Of a DNA stretch of 64,000 nt, positions 16,213-25,485 are shown piece after piece. The number at the start of each line of letters is the position of its first letter. Position 1 is the first letter of the stretch. The notes below the pieces were generated by a model. The model was given only the letters and a program-made list of their open reading frames with translations. It had not been told where the DNA came from and searched no databases. Position numbers and translations under genes: made by a program. The DNA comes from TMED14 sp002167805 (GTDB lineage: Bacteria; Bacteroidota; Bacteroidia; Flavobacteriales; Schleiferiaceae). The stretch lies in NCBI GenBank assembly GCA_965655795.1, contig CBFHHY010000001.1, forward strand, positions 302,708-366,707, read 5' to 3'.

Positions 16213-19200
16213 TTAGTTCTTGATAAACGAAATCGTTTTTCGAGTTCCTTTTGCAGATATTCTCATTAAATATTGACCTGATGCTAGTGTTTTAATATTT
16301 AAGGTCTTTTCCGAGGACAAGTTACCGCTGAACACAATTCTTCCAAGAGCATCGATGACTTCTATATTTTCAATTTCCACATCTCTTGGGCCAATTAGTT
16401 TAATTATATCTTGACTTGGATTTGGCAATAAAGACCATTCTATTTGCATGGTTTCATCATTTCCAACGCCAGATATTTGAATCAATACTCCGGTAGAATC
16501 CCATCCACAATCATTATATGAGGCTAAAGAGACATTGTAAGACCCTCCGCTAGAAGGATAGGAGTGTGTTGGGCTTTGAAGACTACTGCTGGATCCGTCA
16601 CCAAAGTCCCAATTCCATTGGGTTGGTGATCCACTCGAATTATCTGAAAAACTTACAGTTTGCCCGCTGATACCATATGTGAAACCTGCAGAGACCGGTT
16701 GATTTATATTGAATGAAAGCGTATCTATATCTGTTCCACCCGAGTTTGTGAGAGAAAGAGTGGTAGATTTAGAACCGCTTGAAAAGTAAATAACAGAATG
16801 CGGTCCAACTCCATTTGCGCTACTTGGTATCGAGCCTGGGCCGAAATCCCAAGAAGCAATTGCCGTTCCCGGATTTACAGCTTGAAAAACAACAGTGTCG
16901 TTCATGCATGTAGTACTGGATATTGAACTATTAATAACTGCATTTGGGCTACTGGCTCCCAGGTCATAAACTCTAACATTGTCAATGTGAAGATTATTTC
17001 CATATCCATTGATAGCAGCAAATCTGAATTTTACACTCGGTCCAGAGAATCCAGTTGAGAGAAAAACCGTATCCTCACGCCACTGTCCGGAACTATTTGG
17101 TACAAATGTTCCTGTCTGGGAAGGAACAGTTGCGAGTACATTACCCGATTTTAAATAGCCAGAACCAACCCATGAGCTTCCGCAATTTGAAGAAACATCG
17201 ATCCTCAGACCATCAGAATAATTTGAGTTGTATTCGGCATATGCAACATCAAAAATGAGAACGGGTTGCGATGTTCCTGTTAGGTCGATGCCAGGGGTTA
17301 TAAGATAATCTTCTTGTAACGGAGCATTATAATTAATATTTGAAATATATGCTACCGAATTGTTTTGACCATTACTTCCAATTGCATTTTTCTGATCCCA
17401 AGTTGTGGAATTATCAGGATTTTCAATTTCCCAGCCTGAAGGTAAAAAGTTCCCAAAGCCCTGGTTAAAAGGTAATAATGATCCACCATTAACAATTACT
17501 GAAGAAGAGCTCGAGCTATCTGATCCAAAATTATTACTTGCATTTAGACTAATAGCGTACGTTCCGAAAGTATTAAAAGCGACCTGAGGATTCTGACTTG
17601 TTGAATCTGTTCCATTCATGAACGAAAATCCTGAGTTCGGGATTATTTTCCAAAGCCACTGATTAGGACTATTCAGGCTATTATCAACTAGATCAATTGT
17701 TTGGTTTAAACAAGGTAAAGAATTGCTTATGCTAAAATTTGCTGTTGGTGCACTTGTCACCTCAGAAATAGATATATCATCTATGGCAATATCACTTGAG
17801 AAAGCTGTTCCTGTTTTGCCACGGAACCTTACAACAATAATATTCCCTGCAAATGCTGCGAGTGATATATTCTGTTGGGTCCAATTAGATCCCGATACCG
17901 TATTGATTACCGGTGCATAATCATTATACCATTGACCCTGACTCAGTATATCAATATGTAGTTCTCCATTGGAACTCCCAGACATATGAGACCAAAATTC
18001 TAATTCTGGGATTATTGTTTGAGTCATATCGATACAGGGCGTTGTAAGAATTGCGGTGTTTTCGTAACAAGAAGAGGCTTCGAGATATAAATACTTATCA
18101 CTGCCAGGACCTCCGGTATGGCCTGACGATGGACCTGTACCTGATGACGGTGTTCCTCCTGAATTTGTTCTCCAGTCGATATCATCTTGAATACCATTTG
18201 TCCAATTGGTCATATGCCCAGAAAGATTACAAATTGTTCCAGCACAATTATTACTCGTTCCGCAAGTTGAGAAATTGTCAAAATTTTGGTTATAAGGCAT
18301 AGCATATGTTGAGTCAGACTGCACAATCTCAAAAAGTGAAATCAACGTATCATTCCATCGGTTTTGATCTATCAAGGATTCTGCCCATACTTTTACCGAA
18401 TAAGACCCTAGCGTACCTGCGTTTACGGTTGCACTAAATGTAAACACATGAGTGTTTGTTGACGCTAAGCTCACGTATGCTGTGTCTCTTACGATAGCAT
18501 TATTTCCAAACTGATATGCCATTGGAACAGTGAAAATTGAATCTAAACCTCCATTTTCAATTAAGATAGATACAGGTAAATTTCCAGTATTTTGACAATC
18601 TGGAATACTGTTTGAAGGACTTAAAATAGATGAGATTATAACATCGTTTGTTAGTAAGCAACCTTGAAGACCAGGTGTTTTTTCAACGGCTACAGCTCTT
18701 TTTCCTACTTTTCCTCCAGGAGTTAATGCTGCGACGCTCCACCAAATTGTATTTGAAGGGTTTACATTGTAGAATGTATAAGAATTATTTATGGTTGTAT
18801 CAATAGGATTCATGTATTCTTGTCCGAGCATGTATACTACGTAGCCTGAAGCATTAGAAACTGGATTCCAACTCACATTAAACGAATCAGGACAAGCCCA
18901 ATTAAGTTGAAGGTTGGCAGGGTATCCTACTAAACCGATAGGGGCATCTGTTATGTCGCTGGCACTACCCCTTGAGATTCTAAAAACCAGGCTATCACCA
19001 ACTCCATTTGGAGTTTGAAAAGTCGATTGTCGACTCGATGAGGGGGCCGTTGCAAACTGCGTAAAGGAATTTCCTCCGTTAGAGCTGAATTCTAAGCTAA
19101 AATTTCCAGTTCCATTTGGAGCATCCCATCTCAATGGGATTGTCGTTAGTGGAGGTAAAACCTCCCCACCGATAGGATAGGTAAGTTCCACTTCATCATT

Positions 19201-21099
19201 TACAATTGTCCATGTCACCCAATAAACTTGGGGTCCAGATGGAATTGAGCTACCATTTACTAAAAGTTTATAGGTCCCGTTATTTGGTTGATTAAGAGTA
19301 AATTGTTCTGAATTATTGAGACTATCAACCGCTCGAACTGCATTAGAATTCAATGCTGTTGAATTCGGAGTAGGATTAAGAACCCAAGGAAGCCATGTGG
19401 AAGCATCAAGTTTTAATGTAGAATTTAAATCATTGACGAGTGCCCTTCCAGCATTCACTGTTGCTTGAGGGTCTGTCCAATGAACCATGATTCGCAGTTC
19501 CTGAGCACCAAAAGGAACTGGAATATCTATCGTGTCCGTTTCATTTTGAGCTATTGTGTCCTTGATGAACCAATTCATCTCAATTGCTTTGGCCGCTCTG
19601 AGTCCATTTACTCTTCCATAACCATATTTAAAATCTGGACCAGGATTACCAAGATCATCAGCATTATTTGTCAGCAGTGCTCTCATCAATCCACCTTCTG
19701 GATCTGCTCCGTTATTATTTTGTCTGTAAGCGTCATATAATTGAGCTAAAACACCTGCGATACCTGGACATGCCATTGAAGTACCTGTAATTGATCGATA
19801 ATCGTTAGGAGCTAGGCAGGAAAATACATTGGTCCCTAAAGCTGCAATATCAGGCTTAATTCTACCGTCATGGGCAGGGCCTCTACTACTTGATCCTGCA
19901 ATAATGTCAGATCCAGTAACATTTGCTGTTGCTATTACATTTTTACCTTGCTTATGACCTCCAGTGATATTTCCCCATCCTGAACCCGCTCCATAATTAC
20001 AGTTTGAATTCCCGTTGTTTCCAGCTGAGAATACGTGAGTTAAACTTGGGTGCTGAATAGCATCTAAATCTACACGGCGGGTGAAAGACGTGTACCCTGC
20101 ATTGCACCCGTTAGAGTAGGAAGAGGCAGTGACTCGAATTCCGTAAAGCCCGTAATCAGTGTCAATATCATTTAAGTTGTCCGGGTAATCATAATAAACT
20201 AATTTCGATCCAGGTGCTTGGCCTTCGCCATCAGGATCCAAATTACCTGCCCCCATTATTGTTCCTGCGACATGGTCTCCATGTGCGCCGTTTGATGGTC
20301 CTGATTTATTTGCTAACACTCTTCCTGAAAAGTCTATATGAGGTTGAATATCTCCATCGTCTCCGTGGCCAACAACAATGCCATCTCCATCGTAGTTTCT
20401 TCCCCCGGCGTATGGCACTCTCAATGCATTTGAGCGATGATTTTTGATTCCAATTTTATTCTCTGGAATCGCGGGTGCTTCTTTTTGTTGGATGTAGGTT
20501 ATCATGGGGTGTTTTGCTAGATCCATGACTTTTTCTGGAGATATTAAAATTCTAACTCCCTCAAATTGGGGTCCTAACAAATCAATCTCTAAGTTTTTGA
20601 AAAAATTCTGTAGCCGATTCCAGTCAATTGATGGAAGTCCTTCAATGTATAATTCCCATTTATTGCCTACCCAAATATAATCTGGAACGTTATTATCCGC
20701 TAGTTGCTTAGAAAGCTTCATTTCTGGCATCAAAACACTCATACCGGTAACGCCTTCTTCTTTGAGGGCTATTATTGTTTTAGAGTTCAGTTGAGAAAGA
20801 GTAATCAAATAGGAATTAATTGGAAGATATCCATTGTTTTCAATACCTGCCTTGTTCAGTCTTTGCCAAGACTCAGGGCTCAGAGGACTTGGTCCCGATA
20901 TGACTCGAATAAATTTTTCTTGATTTCGCTCAGCATTGTTAAGCGACTTCATTGTAATTTCGGAAATTGAAGGAAGAGAGTAGGTTCCCGATTGTAAAAT
21001 GACTCGAGACTTTTTATTTACTTTGTTTTCTAAGTTTATATTTTGTGCTTGACTAACAAAACAAAAGCATAGGAAAAGAAGAATGTATGATTTTTTCAC
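16213..21099 (-). CDS. Secreted S8 subtilisin-like protease with MAM/PKD modules and T9SS type A sorting domain
   Basis: A 1628-residue secreted serine protease. It has a signal peptide (residues 1-19, ending S-Q-A-Q), a long propeptide-like region to about 225, then the S8 domain: Asp247 (in H-G-D-D-G), His273 (A-H-G-D-H-V-A-G-T), oxyanion Asn361 (S-A-G-N-N-G) and Ser441 (G-T-S-M-A-C-P). The Asp and His motifs deviate from the common D-(T/S)-G and H-G-T-H but keep the catalytic residues. Downstream come a P-domain-like jelly roll, FN3- and CARDB-like segments, MAM-like modules, PKD repeats (D-F-G-D-G-S) and a C-terminal T9SS type A sorting domain (L-P-N-P-S, L-A-S-G-Q-Y). The start codon is GTG; no in-frame ATG gives the signal peptide. 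It probably degrades external proteins at or outside the cell surface. Confidence 0.93.
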   Translation of the reverse strand: MKKSYILLFLCFCFVSQAQNINLENKVNKKSRVILQSGTYSLPSISEITMKSLNNAERNQEKFIRVISGPSPLSPESWQRLNKAGIENNGYLPINSYLITLSQLNSKTIIALKEEGVTGMSVLMPEMKLSKQLADNNVPDYIWVGNKWELYIEGLPSIDWNRLQNFFKNLEIDLLGPQFEGVRILISPEKVMDLAKHPMITYIQQKEAPAIPENKIGIKNHRSNALRVPYAGGRNYDGDGIVVGHGDDGDIQPHIDFSGRVLANKSGPSNGAHGDHVAGTIMGAGNLDPDGEGQAPGSKLVYYDYPDNLNDIDTDYGLYGIRVTASSYSNGCNAGYTSFTRRVDLDAIQHPSLTHVFSAGNNGNSNCNYGAGSGWGNITGGHKQGKNVIATANVTGSDIIAGSSSRGPAHDGRIKPDIAALGTNVFSCLAPNDYRSITGTSMACPGIAGVLAQLYDAYRQNNNGADPEGGLMRALLTNNADDLGNPGPDFKYGYGRVNGLRAAKAIEMNWFIKDTIAQNETDTIDIPVPFGAQELRIMVHWTDPQATVNAGRALVNDLNSTLKLDASTWLPWVLNPTPNSTALNSNAVRAVDSLNNSEQFTLNQPNNGTYKLLVNGSSIPSGPQVYWVTWTIVNDEVELTYPIGGEVLPPLTTIPLRWDAPNGTGNFSLEFSSNGGNSFTQFATAPSSSRQSTFQTPNGVGDSLVFRISRGSASDITDAPIGLVGYPANLQLNWACPDSFNVSWNPVSNASGYVVYMLGQEYMNPIDTTINNSYTFYNVNPSNTIWWSVAALTPGGKVGKRAVAVEKTPGLQGCLLTNDVIISSILSPSNSIPDCQNTGNLPVSILIENGGLDSIFTVPMAYQFGNNAIVRDTAYVSLASTNTHVFTFSATVNAGTLGSYSVKVWAESLIDQNRWNDTLISLFEIVQSDSTYAMPYNQNFDNFSTCGTSNNCAGTICNLSGHMTNWTNGIQDDIDWRTNSGGTPSSGTGPSSGHTGGPGSDKYLYLEASSCYENTAILTTPCIDMTQTIIPELEFWSHMSGSSNGELHIDILSQGQWYNDYAPVINTVSGSNWTQQNISLAAFAGNIIVVRFRGKTGTAFSSDIAIDDISISEVTSAPTANFSISNSLPCLNQTIDLVDNSLNSPNQWLWKIIPNSGFSFMNGTDSTSQNPQVAFNTFGTYAISLNASNNFGSDSSSSSSVIVNGGSLLPFNQGFGNFLPSGWEIENPDNSTTWDQKNAIGSNGQNNSVAYISNINYNAPLQEDYLITPGIDLTGTSQPVLIFDVAYAEYNSNYSDGLRIDVSSNCGSSWVGSGYLKSGNVLATVPSQTGTFVPNSSGQWREDTVFLSTGFSGPSVKFRFAAINGYGNNLHIDNVRVYDLGASSPNAVINSSISSTTCMNDTVVFQAVNPGTAIASWDFGPGSIPSSANGVGPHSVIYFSSGSKSTTLSLTNSGGTDIDTLSFNINQPVSAGFTYGISGQTVSFSDNSSGSPTQWNWDFGDGSSSSLQSPTHSYPSSGGSYNVSLASYNDCGWDSTGVLIQISGVGNDETMQIEWSLLPNPSQDIIKLIGPRDVEIENIEVIDALGRIVFSGNLSSEKTLNIKTLASGQYLMRISAKGTRKTISFIKN

Positions 21100-21175
21100 T
21101 TTGGAATAGAATAATGTGATTTCAAGTTACGAAGTTATGAGAAGCCTGTTACTTTTTAATATTCATTTTTAAATT
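21100..21175. promoter_or_regulatory. Divergent promoter region between subtilase and PIG-L genes
   Basis: A 76 bp AT-rich gap must hold both promoters. Toward the PIG-L gene, TACTTTTT is a one-mismatch version of TAnnTTTG. Toward the subtilase, TAACTTGA is only a weak match. No convincing operator or hairpin was seen. Confidence 0.25.
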
Positions 21176-23362
21176 ATGAGACTGTCAATTTTTTTAACAT
21201 TTATATTTTTTGTTGGTTCATCATATGCTCAAAATTCTGGTCAGTATACGTCTCCTTCATCAGGAGAATCAAATCTTTCACGAAAAGCACTAGATTTTAA
21301 GATTTTATATCTTGCCGCTCACCCGGATGATGAGAATACTCGTTTAATTGCTCATTGGTCAAAGTTTGATGGATTTAATGTGGCTTATTTGAGTCTTACA
21401 AGGGGTGAAGGAGGGCAAAATATGATTGGTTCGGAGCTTGGTGAATCTTTGGGTGTAATTCGTTCTAGTGAACTTTATGCGGCAAGAGAAATTGATGGCG
21501 CGATTCAATATTTTGGCGAGGCTTTAGATTTTGGGTATTCAAAATCAGTTCAAGAAACACTGGATAAATGGAATGAAGAGAAACTTCTCAATCGTATTGA
21601 AGATGTAATTATGGAATTCAAGCCAGATGTAATCGTTACAAGATTCCCAGCTGACGAGAGAGCAGGTCACGGGCATCATACGGCCTCAACTGTTTTGGCC
21701 ATTAAGGCTTTTGAAAATATCAAATTAAGATCGAAACCTGGCGAGTATTCTCCCAAAGCCATCTATTGGAATACCTCTTCATGGTGGATCCAGGATATAG
21801 AAAATGATGGGCTTAATGATTCTATTCAATCCATAGAGATCGGAGGATTTATACCTGAGTTAGGGAGATCATCATTAGAGATTGGAACAAAGGCTCGTGG
21901 AATGCATAGATCACAGGGTTTTGCGGGAAAAATAGATAGAGGGTTTAGAAAAGAATATCTGAAACTATTGGTTGGGGAAAATATAAATTGGAACAACATA
22001 AAAAAACTTCCAAGGAAAGATTCTCAAATGGATTTGGAAGGAGTTTATATCGATTTTATTGCTGAATCACCGTACTTTATTGAAGGTAAAGTACTGAAAT
22101 CTGAGCTCGTTTGTTATAATGAATCGGAGCATGATTATAGTTTTCAAATCATAACCTCTAAAAATTCAACGAATCCTACTCGCCATAAAATTGAAAAGCA
22201 TAAAAACTTATCGGTCCCGATAGATTTGACAAGTCTTGACGAAAAAACTATTCTATTTAAAGATGACGACTCAGGTGATGAAAGGGAAATAAACCTGTGG
22301 CCGAATTACGTGAAAGCTGATCGAGTTTTAGGTGAGGTTAGGCGTCCTGTTCAAATCGCTAAACGCTTCAGCATTAGTTACTCTATGCCCTGTGCAGTAT
22401 TTGTAAAAGGTAAAAAACGTAAATTAAATGTCTCGATTCATCGCTGGAGCGAAGAGAGAAATTTAAAATTTGATTTTAAATTTCCAAAGGGTTGGAAAGT
22501 AGAAGCATTAAACAACTCACATAGTGAAATACGGTTTTCCCCCGACCAAAGGATATATAATTTAGAATTTTCGGTTGAGCCCCAAAAAAATGCAAAATCA
22601 GGGGATCTATATATTCAAGACATTACTCGAGGTGAATATTTAGACAGGACTGAAAAAATTCGCTATGACCATATTCCGCATCAAGAGGTATGGCTTAATG
22701 GATCTTTGCCAATTAGATATATCCCAATGGACTTACCTCCCTTAAAAGTAGGTTACATAAAAGGCGTTGGCGATGATGCGCCCATGGCTTTGGCTCAAAT
22801 GGGAATTTCTGTCATCCATTTAGATCCTGATTTACTAACCTTAAAGCAGCTCAATGAGCTTGATGCTTTGTTAATTGGGGTAAGGGCATATAATGTTAAT
22901 ATGGGATTAAGATCTTCACAGAATTTAATTAATGATTATGTCCGACAAGGAGGTCGTTTGATTATACAGTATAATACAGCGTCACGAGATAGGGTTTTGA
23001 AAAAAATGGGGCCTTTGACTTTTAATTTAAGTAGAGATCGAATAACCTTAGAAACAGCTGAACCTGAAATGCTGGAATTAGATCATATTCAAATGAATTC
23101 ACCAAATGTATTGGGTAAAAAAGATTTTGAGAATTGGGTTCAGGAAAGAGGTTTGTATTTTGCAGATTCATGGGATTCTTCTTTCACTCCAATGATCTCA
23201 TGGAGTGATCCCGGAGAAAAAAAGAAATTGGGATCATGGATTGTCGCAAACTATGGAAAAGGTACAGTTACATATTGTAGTCTTTCTCTTTTCCGTCAAT
23301 GGAGACATGGAGTAGAAGGGTCCTACAGGATTTTAGCCAATTTAGTTGGTCATGGAAAGTAG
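21176..23362 (+). CDS. Secreted PIG-L (LmbE-like) deacetylase with large C-terminal extension
   Basis: A 728-residue protein with a signal peptide (MRLSIFLTF...S-S-Y-A-Q) followed by a PIG-L zinc deacetylase domain to about residue 290. The zinc motif A-A-H-P-D-D-E (H49, D51, D52) and the second motif A-G-H-G-H-H (H165, H168) are intact. PIG-L enzymes remove N-acetyl groups from sugars such as GlcNAc linked to lipids or small thiols; the bacillithiol enzyme BshB is only about 240 residues and cytoplasmic, so this exported long form is something else. The C-terminal 430 residues form beta-rich domains and, near 530-700, a glutamine-amidotransferase-like fold (D-A-L-L-I-G-V-R-A-Y-N). The last codons overlap the symporter start by 11 bp, pointing to a pathway in which a deacetylated product is taken up; that is inference. 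Confidence 0.88.
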   Translation: MRLSIFLTFIFFVGSSYAQNSGQYTSPSSGESNLSRKALDFKILYLAAHPDDENTRLIAHWSKFDGFNVAYLSLTRGEGGQNMIGSELGESLGVIRSSELYAAREIDGAIQYFGEALDFGYSKSVQETLDKWNEEKLLNRIEDVIMEFKPDVIVTRFPADERAGHGHHTASTVLAIKAFENIKLRSKPGEYSPKAIYWNTSSWWIQDIENDGLNDSIQSIEIGGFIPELGRSSLEIGTKARGMHRSQGFAGKIDRGFRKEYLKLLVGENINWNNIKKLPRKDSQMDLEGVYIDFIAESPYFIEGKVLKSELVCYNESEHDYSFQIITSKNSTNPTRHKIEKHKNLSVPIDLTSLDEKTILFKDDDSGDEREINLWPNYVKADRVLGEVRRPVQIAKRFSISYSMPCAVFVKGKKRKLNVSIHRWSEERNLKFDFKFPKGWKVEALNNSHSEIRFSPDQRIYNLEFSVEPQKNAKSGDLYIQDITRGEYLDRTEKIRYDHIPHQEVWLNGSLPIRYIPMDLPPLKVGYIKGVGDDAPMALAQMGISVIHLDPDLLTLKQLNELDALLIGVRAYNVNMGLRSSQNLINDYVRQGGRLIIQYNTASRDRVLKKMGPLTFNLSRDRITLETAEPEMLELDHIQMNSPNVLGKKDFENWVQERGLYFADSWDSSFTPMISWSDPGEKKKLGSWIVANYGKGTVTYCSLSLFRQWRHGVEGSYRILANLVGHGK

Positions 23363-25040
23363 TTTATCTAGTCTAGATTGGGTGGCTCTCATTGGAACTC
23401 TTGGCTTTATTACTTTTTTTGGAATTTGGAAAACTAAAAATAAAAAGACCGGAAAAGAGTTTTTAGTAGGAAGTAAAGAAAGTCACTGGGCAACAATTGG
23501 CCTTGGAATTATTGCTACTCAGGCATCAGCGATAACATTCATATCTACCCCAGGTCAGGGATTTGCTGATGGTTTAAGATTTGTTCAGTTCTATTTTGGT
23601 ATGCCAATCGCACTCTTGCTTATTGGCATATATGTGGTGCCAAGATATATGAGCTCTGGAGTTGCCACGGCTTATTCATTTCTTCAAAAAGTATATGGAA
23701 ACAAAGTGAGATGGCTAGCAGCAAGCCTTTTTTTGCTCTCTAGAAGCCTTTCTGCAGGCATTACTCTCTACGCTCCCGGAATTGTCCTTTCTGCAGTTTT
23801 TGGGTGGAGTTTAAATGCAACAATTTTGATAACCGGAGCTATTGTGATACTATATACCGTATTTGGTGGTTACAAAGCTGTTAGTTTAACTCAGTCATTT
23901 CAAATGCTTGTTGTCTTCATTGGGCTCTTTGCAGCAGGATTCGTTTTAATTCAGGAATTACCAGATACAATGAGTTTTTCAAAATCTTGGGATTTAATGG
24001 CTGTTTATGATAGAACTAAAATTTTAGACTGGTCATTTAACCCCTCCAATCGCTACACTGTCTGGTCTGGTCTCGCTGGTGGTTTTTTTTTGGCAATGGC
24101 TTATTTCGGCACAGATCAGAGTCAAGTGGGAAGATATTTAGGTGGAAAGAGTAAAAGAGAAATTCGCATAGGAATGTCTTTTACAGCATTGATAAAAATT
24201 CCTATGCAGCTATTTATATTGGGATTAGGTTTGATGTTATTTACCACCATGCATTTTTCGGATGAACCCATTTGGCATAACCCAGCGGTTCAATCAAAGT
24301 GGCAAAGTATTTCATTTCCAGAGGTTAATAGTATCAATCAGTCATGGGAAAGTATGATATACGATAGAAGAGAAAATGCGATTGAATTTTCTGAGTCTAA
24401 TGGTAGTTTTAATCAAGAGTTAAAAAATGAATTAGTCTTACTACACCAAAAACGAGATTCACTTAAGAATAAAGCTGAAATGTTATTAGTGAATAATTAT
24501 CCTGGAATAGAGACAAAGGATACTGACTATGTTTTTCTTGGATGGGCATTAAAAAGTCTTCCGATGGGTTTGCTTGGGCTTTTGCTAGCAGTAATTTTTT
24601 CAGGAGCCATGTCAAGTTGTAGTGCAGAATTGAATGCTTTATCTGCCACATCAATAGTTGATTTTAAAGAGACATTTGGGAAAAAGAAGGAAACAAGTGT
24701 TTTTATCTCACGTGCTTTGACCGCATTTTGGGGTTTTTTAGCACTAATTATTGCAATGAGTGCATCATTATCAGAAAACCTGATTCAATTAGTTAACATT
24801 ATCGGATCTCTATTTTATGGCCCAATGTTAGGTTTGTTTGCATGCGCATGGATATTCCCTAGATTTAAATCATCTGCCGTATTCACGGCTGGAATGATCT
24901 CTCAAATCTTGGTTTTGGTACTACATTTATTGAATAATTTAGATGTCATTCAGTTGGGATATTTATGGTATAATCTGATTGGATGTATTTGCGTTGTCTT
25001 TATATCCTCAATTCTCTCTTTGAATGTTTCGAATAAATAA
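23352..25040 (+). CDS. Sodium:solute symporter with an extra polar loop
   Basis: A 562-residue SSS-family inner-membrane transporter, longer than the 479-residue paralogue at 14.2 kb. Conserved pieces are F-L-V-G-S-K-E-S-H-W-A after span one, A-S-A-I-T-F-I-S-T-P-G-Q-G, F-G-T-D-Q-S-Q-V-G-R-Y-L and the sodium-site segment S-G-A-M-S-S-C-S-A-E-L-N-A-L. Between the paired spans, residues about 315-385 are a hydrophilic charged stretch with heptad-like spacing (E-L-V-L-L-H-Q-K-R-D-S-L-K-N-K) that accounts for much of the extra length. The ATG at 23352 overlaps the PIG-L stop; a TTG two codons earlier is less likely. Translational coupling suggests that it imports the product of that secreted deacetylase. 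The 3' end overlaps the convergent YkgJ-type gene by 41 bp. Confidence 0.9.
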   Translation: MESSLSSLDWVALIGTLGFITFFGIWKTKNKKTGKEFLVGSKESHWATIGLGIIATQASAITFISTPGQGFADGLRFVQFYFGMPIALLLIGIYVVPRYMSSGVATAYSFLQKVYGNKVRWLAASLFLLSRSLSAGITLYAPGIVLSAVFGWSLNATILITGAIVILYTVFGGYKAVSLTQSFQMLVVFIGLFAAGFVLIQELPDTMSFSKSWDLMAVYDRTKILDWSFNPSNRYTVWSGLAGGFFLAMAYFGTDQSQVGRYLGGKSKREIRIGMSFTALIKIPMQLFILGLGLMLFTTMHFSDEPIWHNPAVQSKWQSISFPEVNSINQSWESMIYDRRENAIEFSESNGSFNQELKNELVLLHQKRDSLKNKAEMLLVNNYPGIETKDTDYVFLGWALKSLPMGLLGLLLAVIFSGAMSSCSAELNALSATSIVDFKETFGKKKETSVFISRALTAFWGFLALIIAMSASLSENLIQLVNIIGSLFYGPMLGLFACAWIFPRFKSSAVFTAGMISQILVLVLHLLNNLDVIQLGYLWYNLIGCICVVFISSILSLNVSNK

Positions 25041-25485
25041 TTTCCATTCTTTCAACAATACTTTCGACCGCTGGACAGATATTGGAATTCAATTCCGTTA
25101 GTTGCAGTATTTGCTTCTGCTTTGGTCTGTTTGTATGTGGATAATCAGCGCAGGCAGAAGGCCTTACAGCGTAAATACTACATTTATTGTCTTCGATTAA
25201 GAAAGGACAGGGTAATTGTTGTAGAACATAGTCTCCGTCTTCATCAATTTTTAGATATGATTTTTCAAAATCCAAAACCTCATAACCAAGATGCTTTGAA
25301 ACTCTTTGTCGGTCTCTTTTTGTCCATAAAGGACCCGTGGTTTTGCAACAATTAGCGCAATCAAGACAATCAATTTTCTTAAAAGCTTCATCATGTAATT
25401 GATGAATTACAGTATCTAAATTTTTTGGATTACTTTTTTTAATTCGTTTAAAAAACTTATTCCTAGCCGTTTTCTTATTGTCCAT
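25000..25485 (-). CDS. YkgJ-type cysteine-cluster (CxxCxxCC) protein
   Basis: A 161-residue cytoplasmic protein of the YkgJ/UPF0153 family, thought to bind a zinc or iron ion through its cysteines; the biochemical role is not established. The cysteine cluster C-L-D-C-A-N-C-C lies at about residues 38-45, and further conserved cysteines follow in P-C-P-F-L (about 93), K-C-S-I-Y (about 103) and S-A-C-A-D-Y-P (about 111). It overlaps the 5' end of its upstream neighbour, the thioredoxin-like gene, by 11 bp, so the two are probably coupled. Its 3' end runs 41 bp into the convergent symporter gene. Confidence 0.88.
   Translation of the reverse strand: MDNKKTARNKFFKRIKKSNPKNLDTVIHQLHDEAFKKIDCLDCANCCKTTGPLWTKRDRQRVSKHLGYEVLDFEKSYLKIDEDGDYVLQQLPCPFLIEDNKCSIYAVRPSACADYPHTNRPKQKQILQLTELNSNICPAVESIVERMEIIYSKHSKRELRI

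Noticed and set aside
21176..23362. The PIG-L protein as the bacillithiol enzyme BshB
   Set aside because: It is three times too long and carries a signal peptide, whereas BshB acts on a cytoplasmic intermediate.
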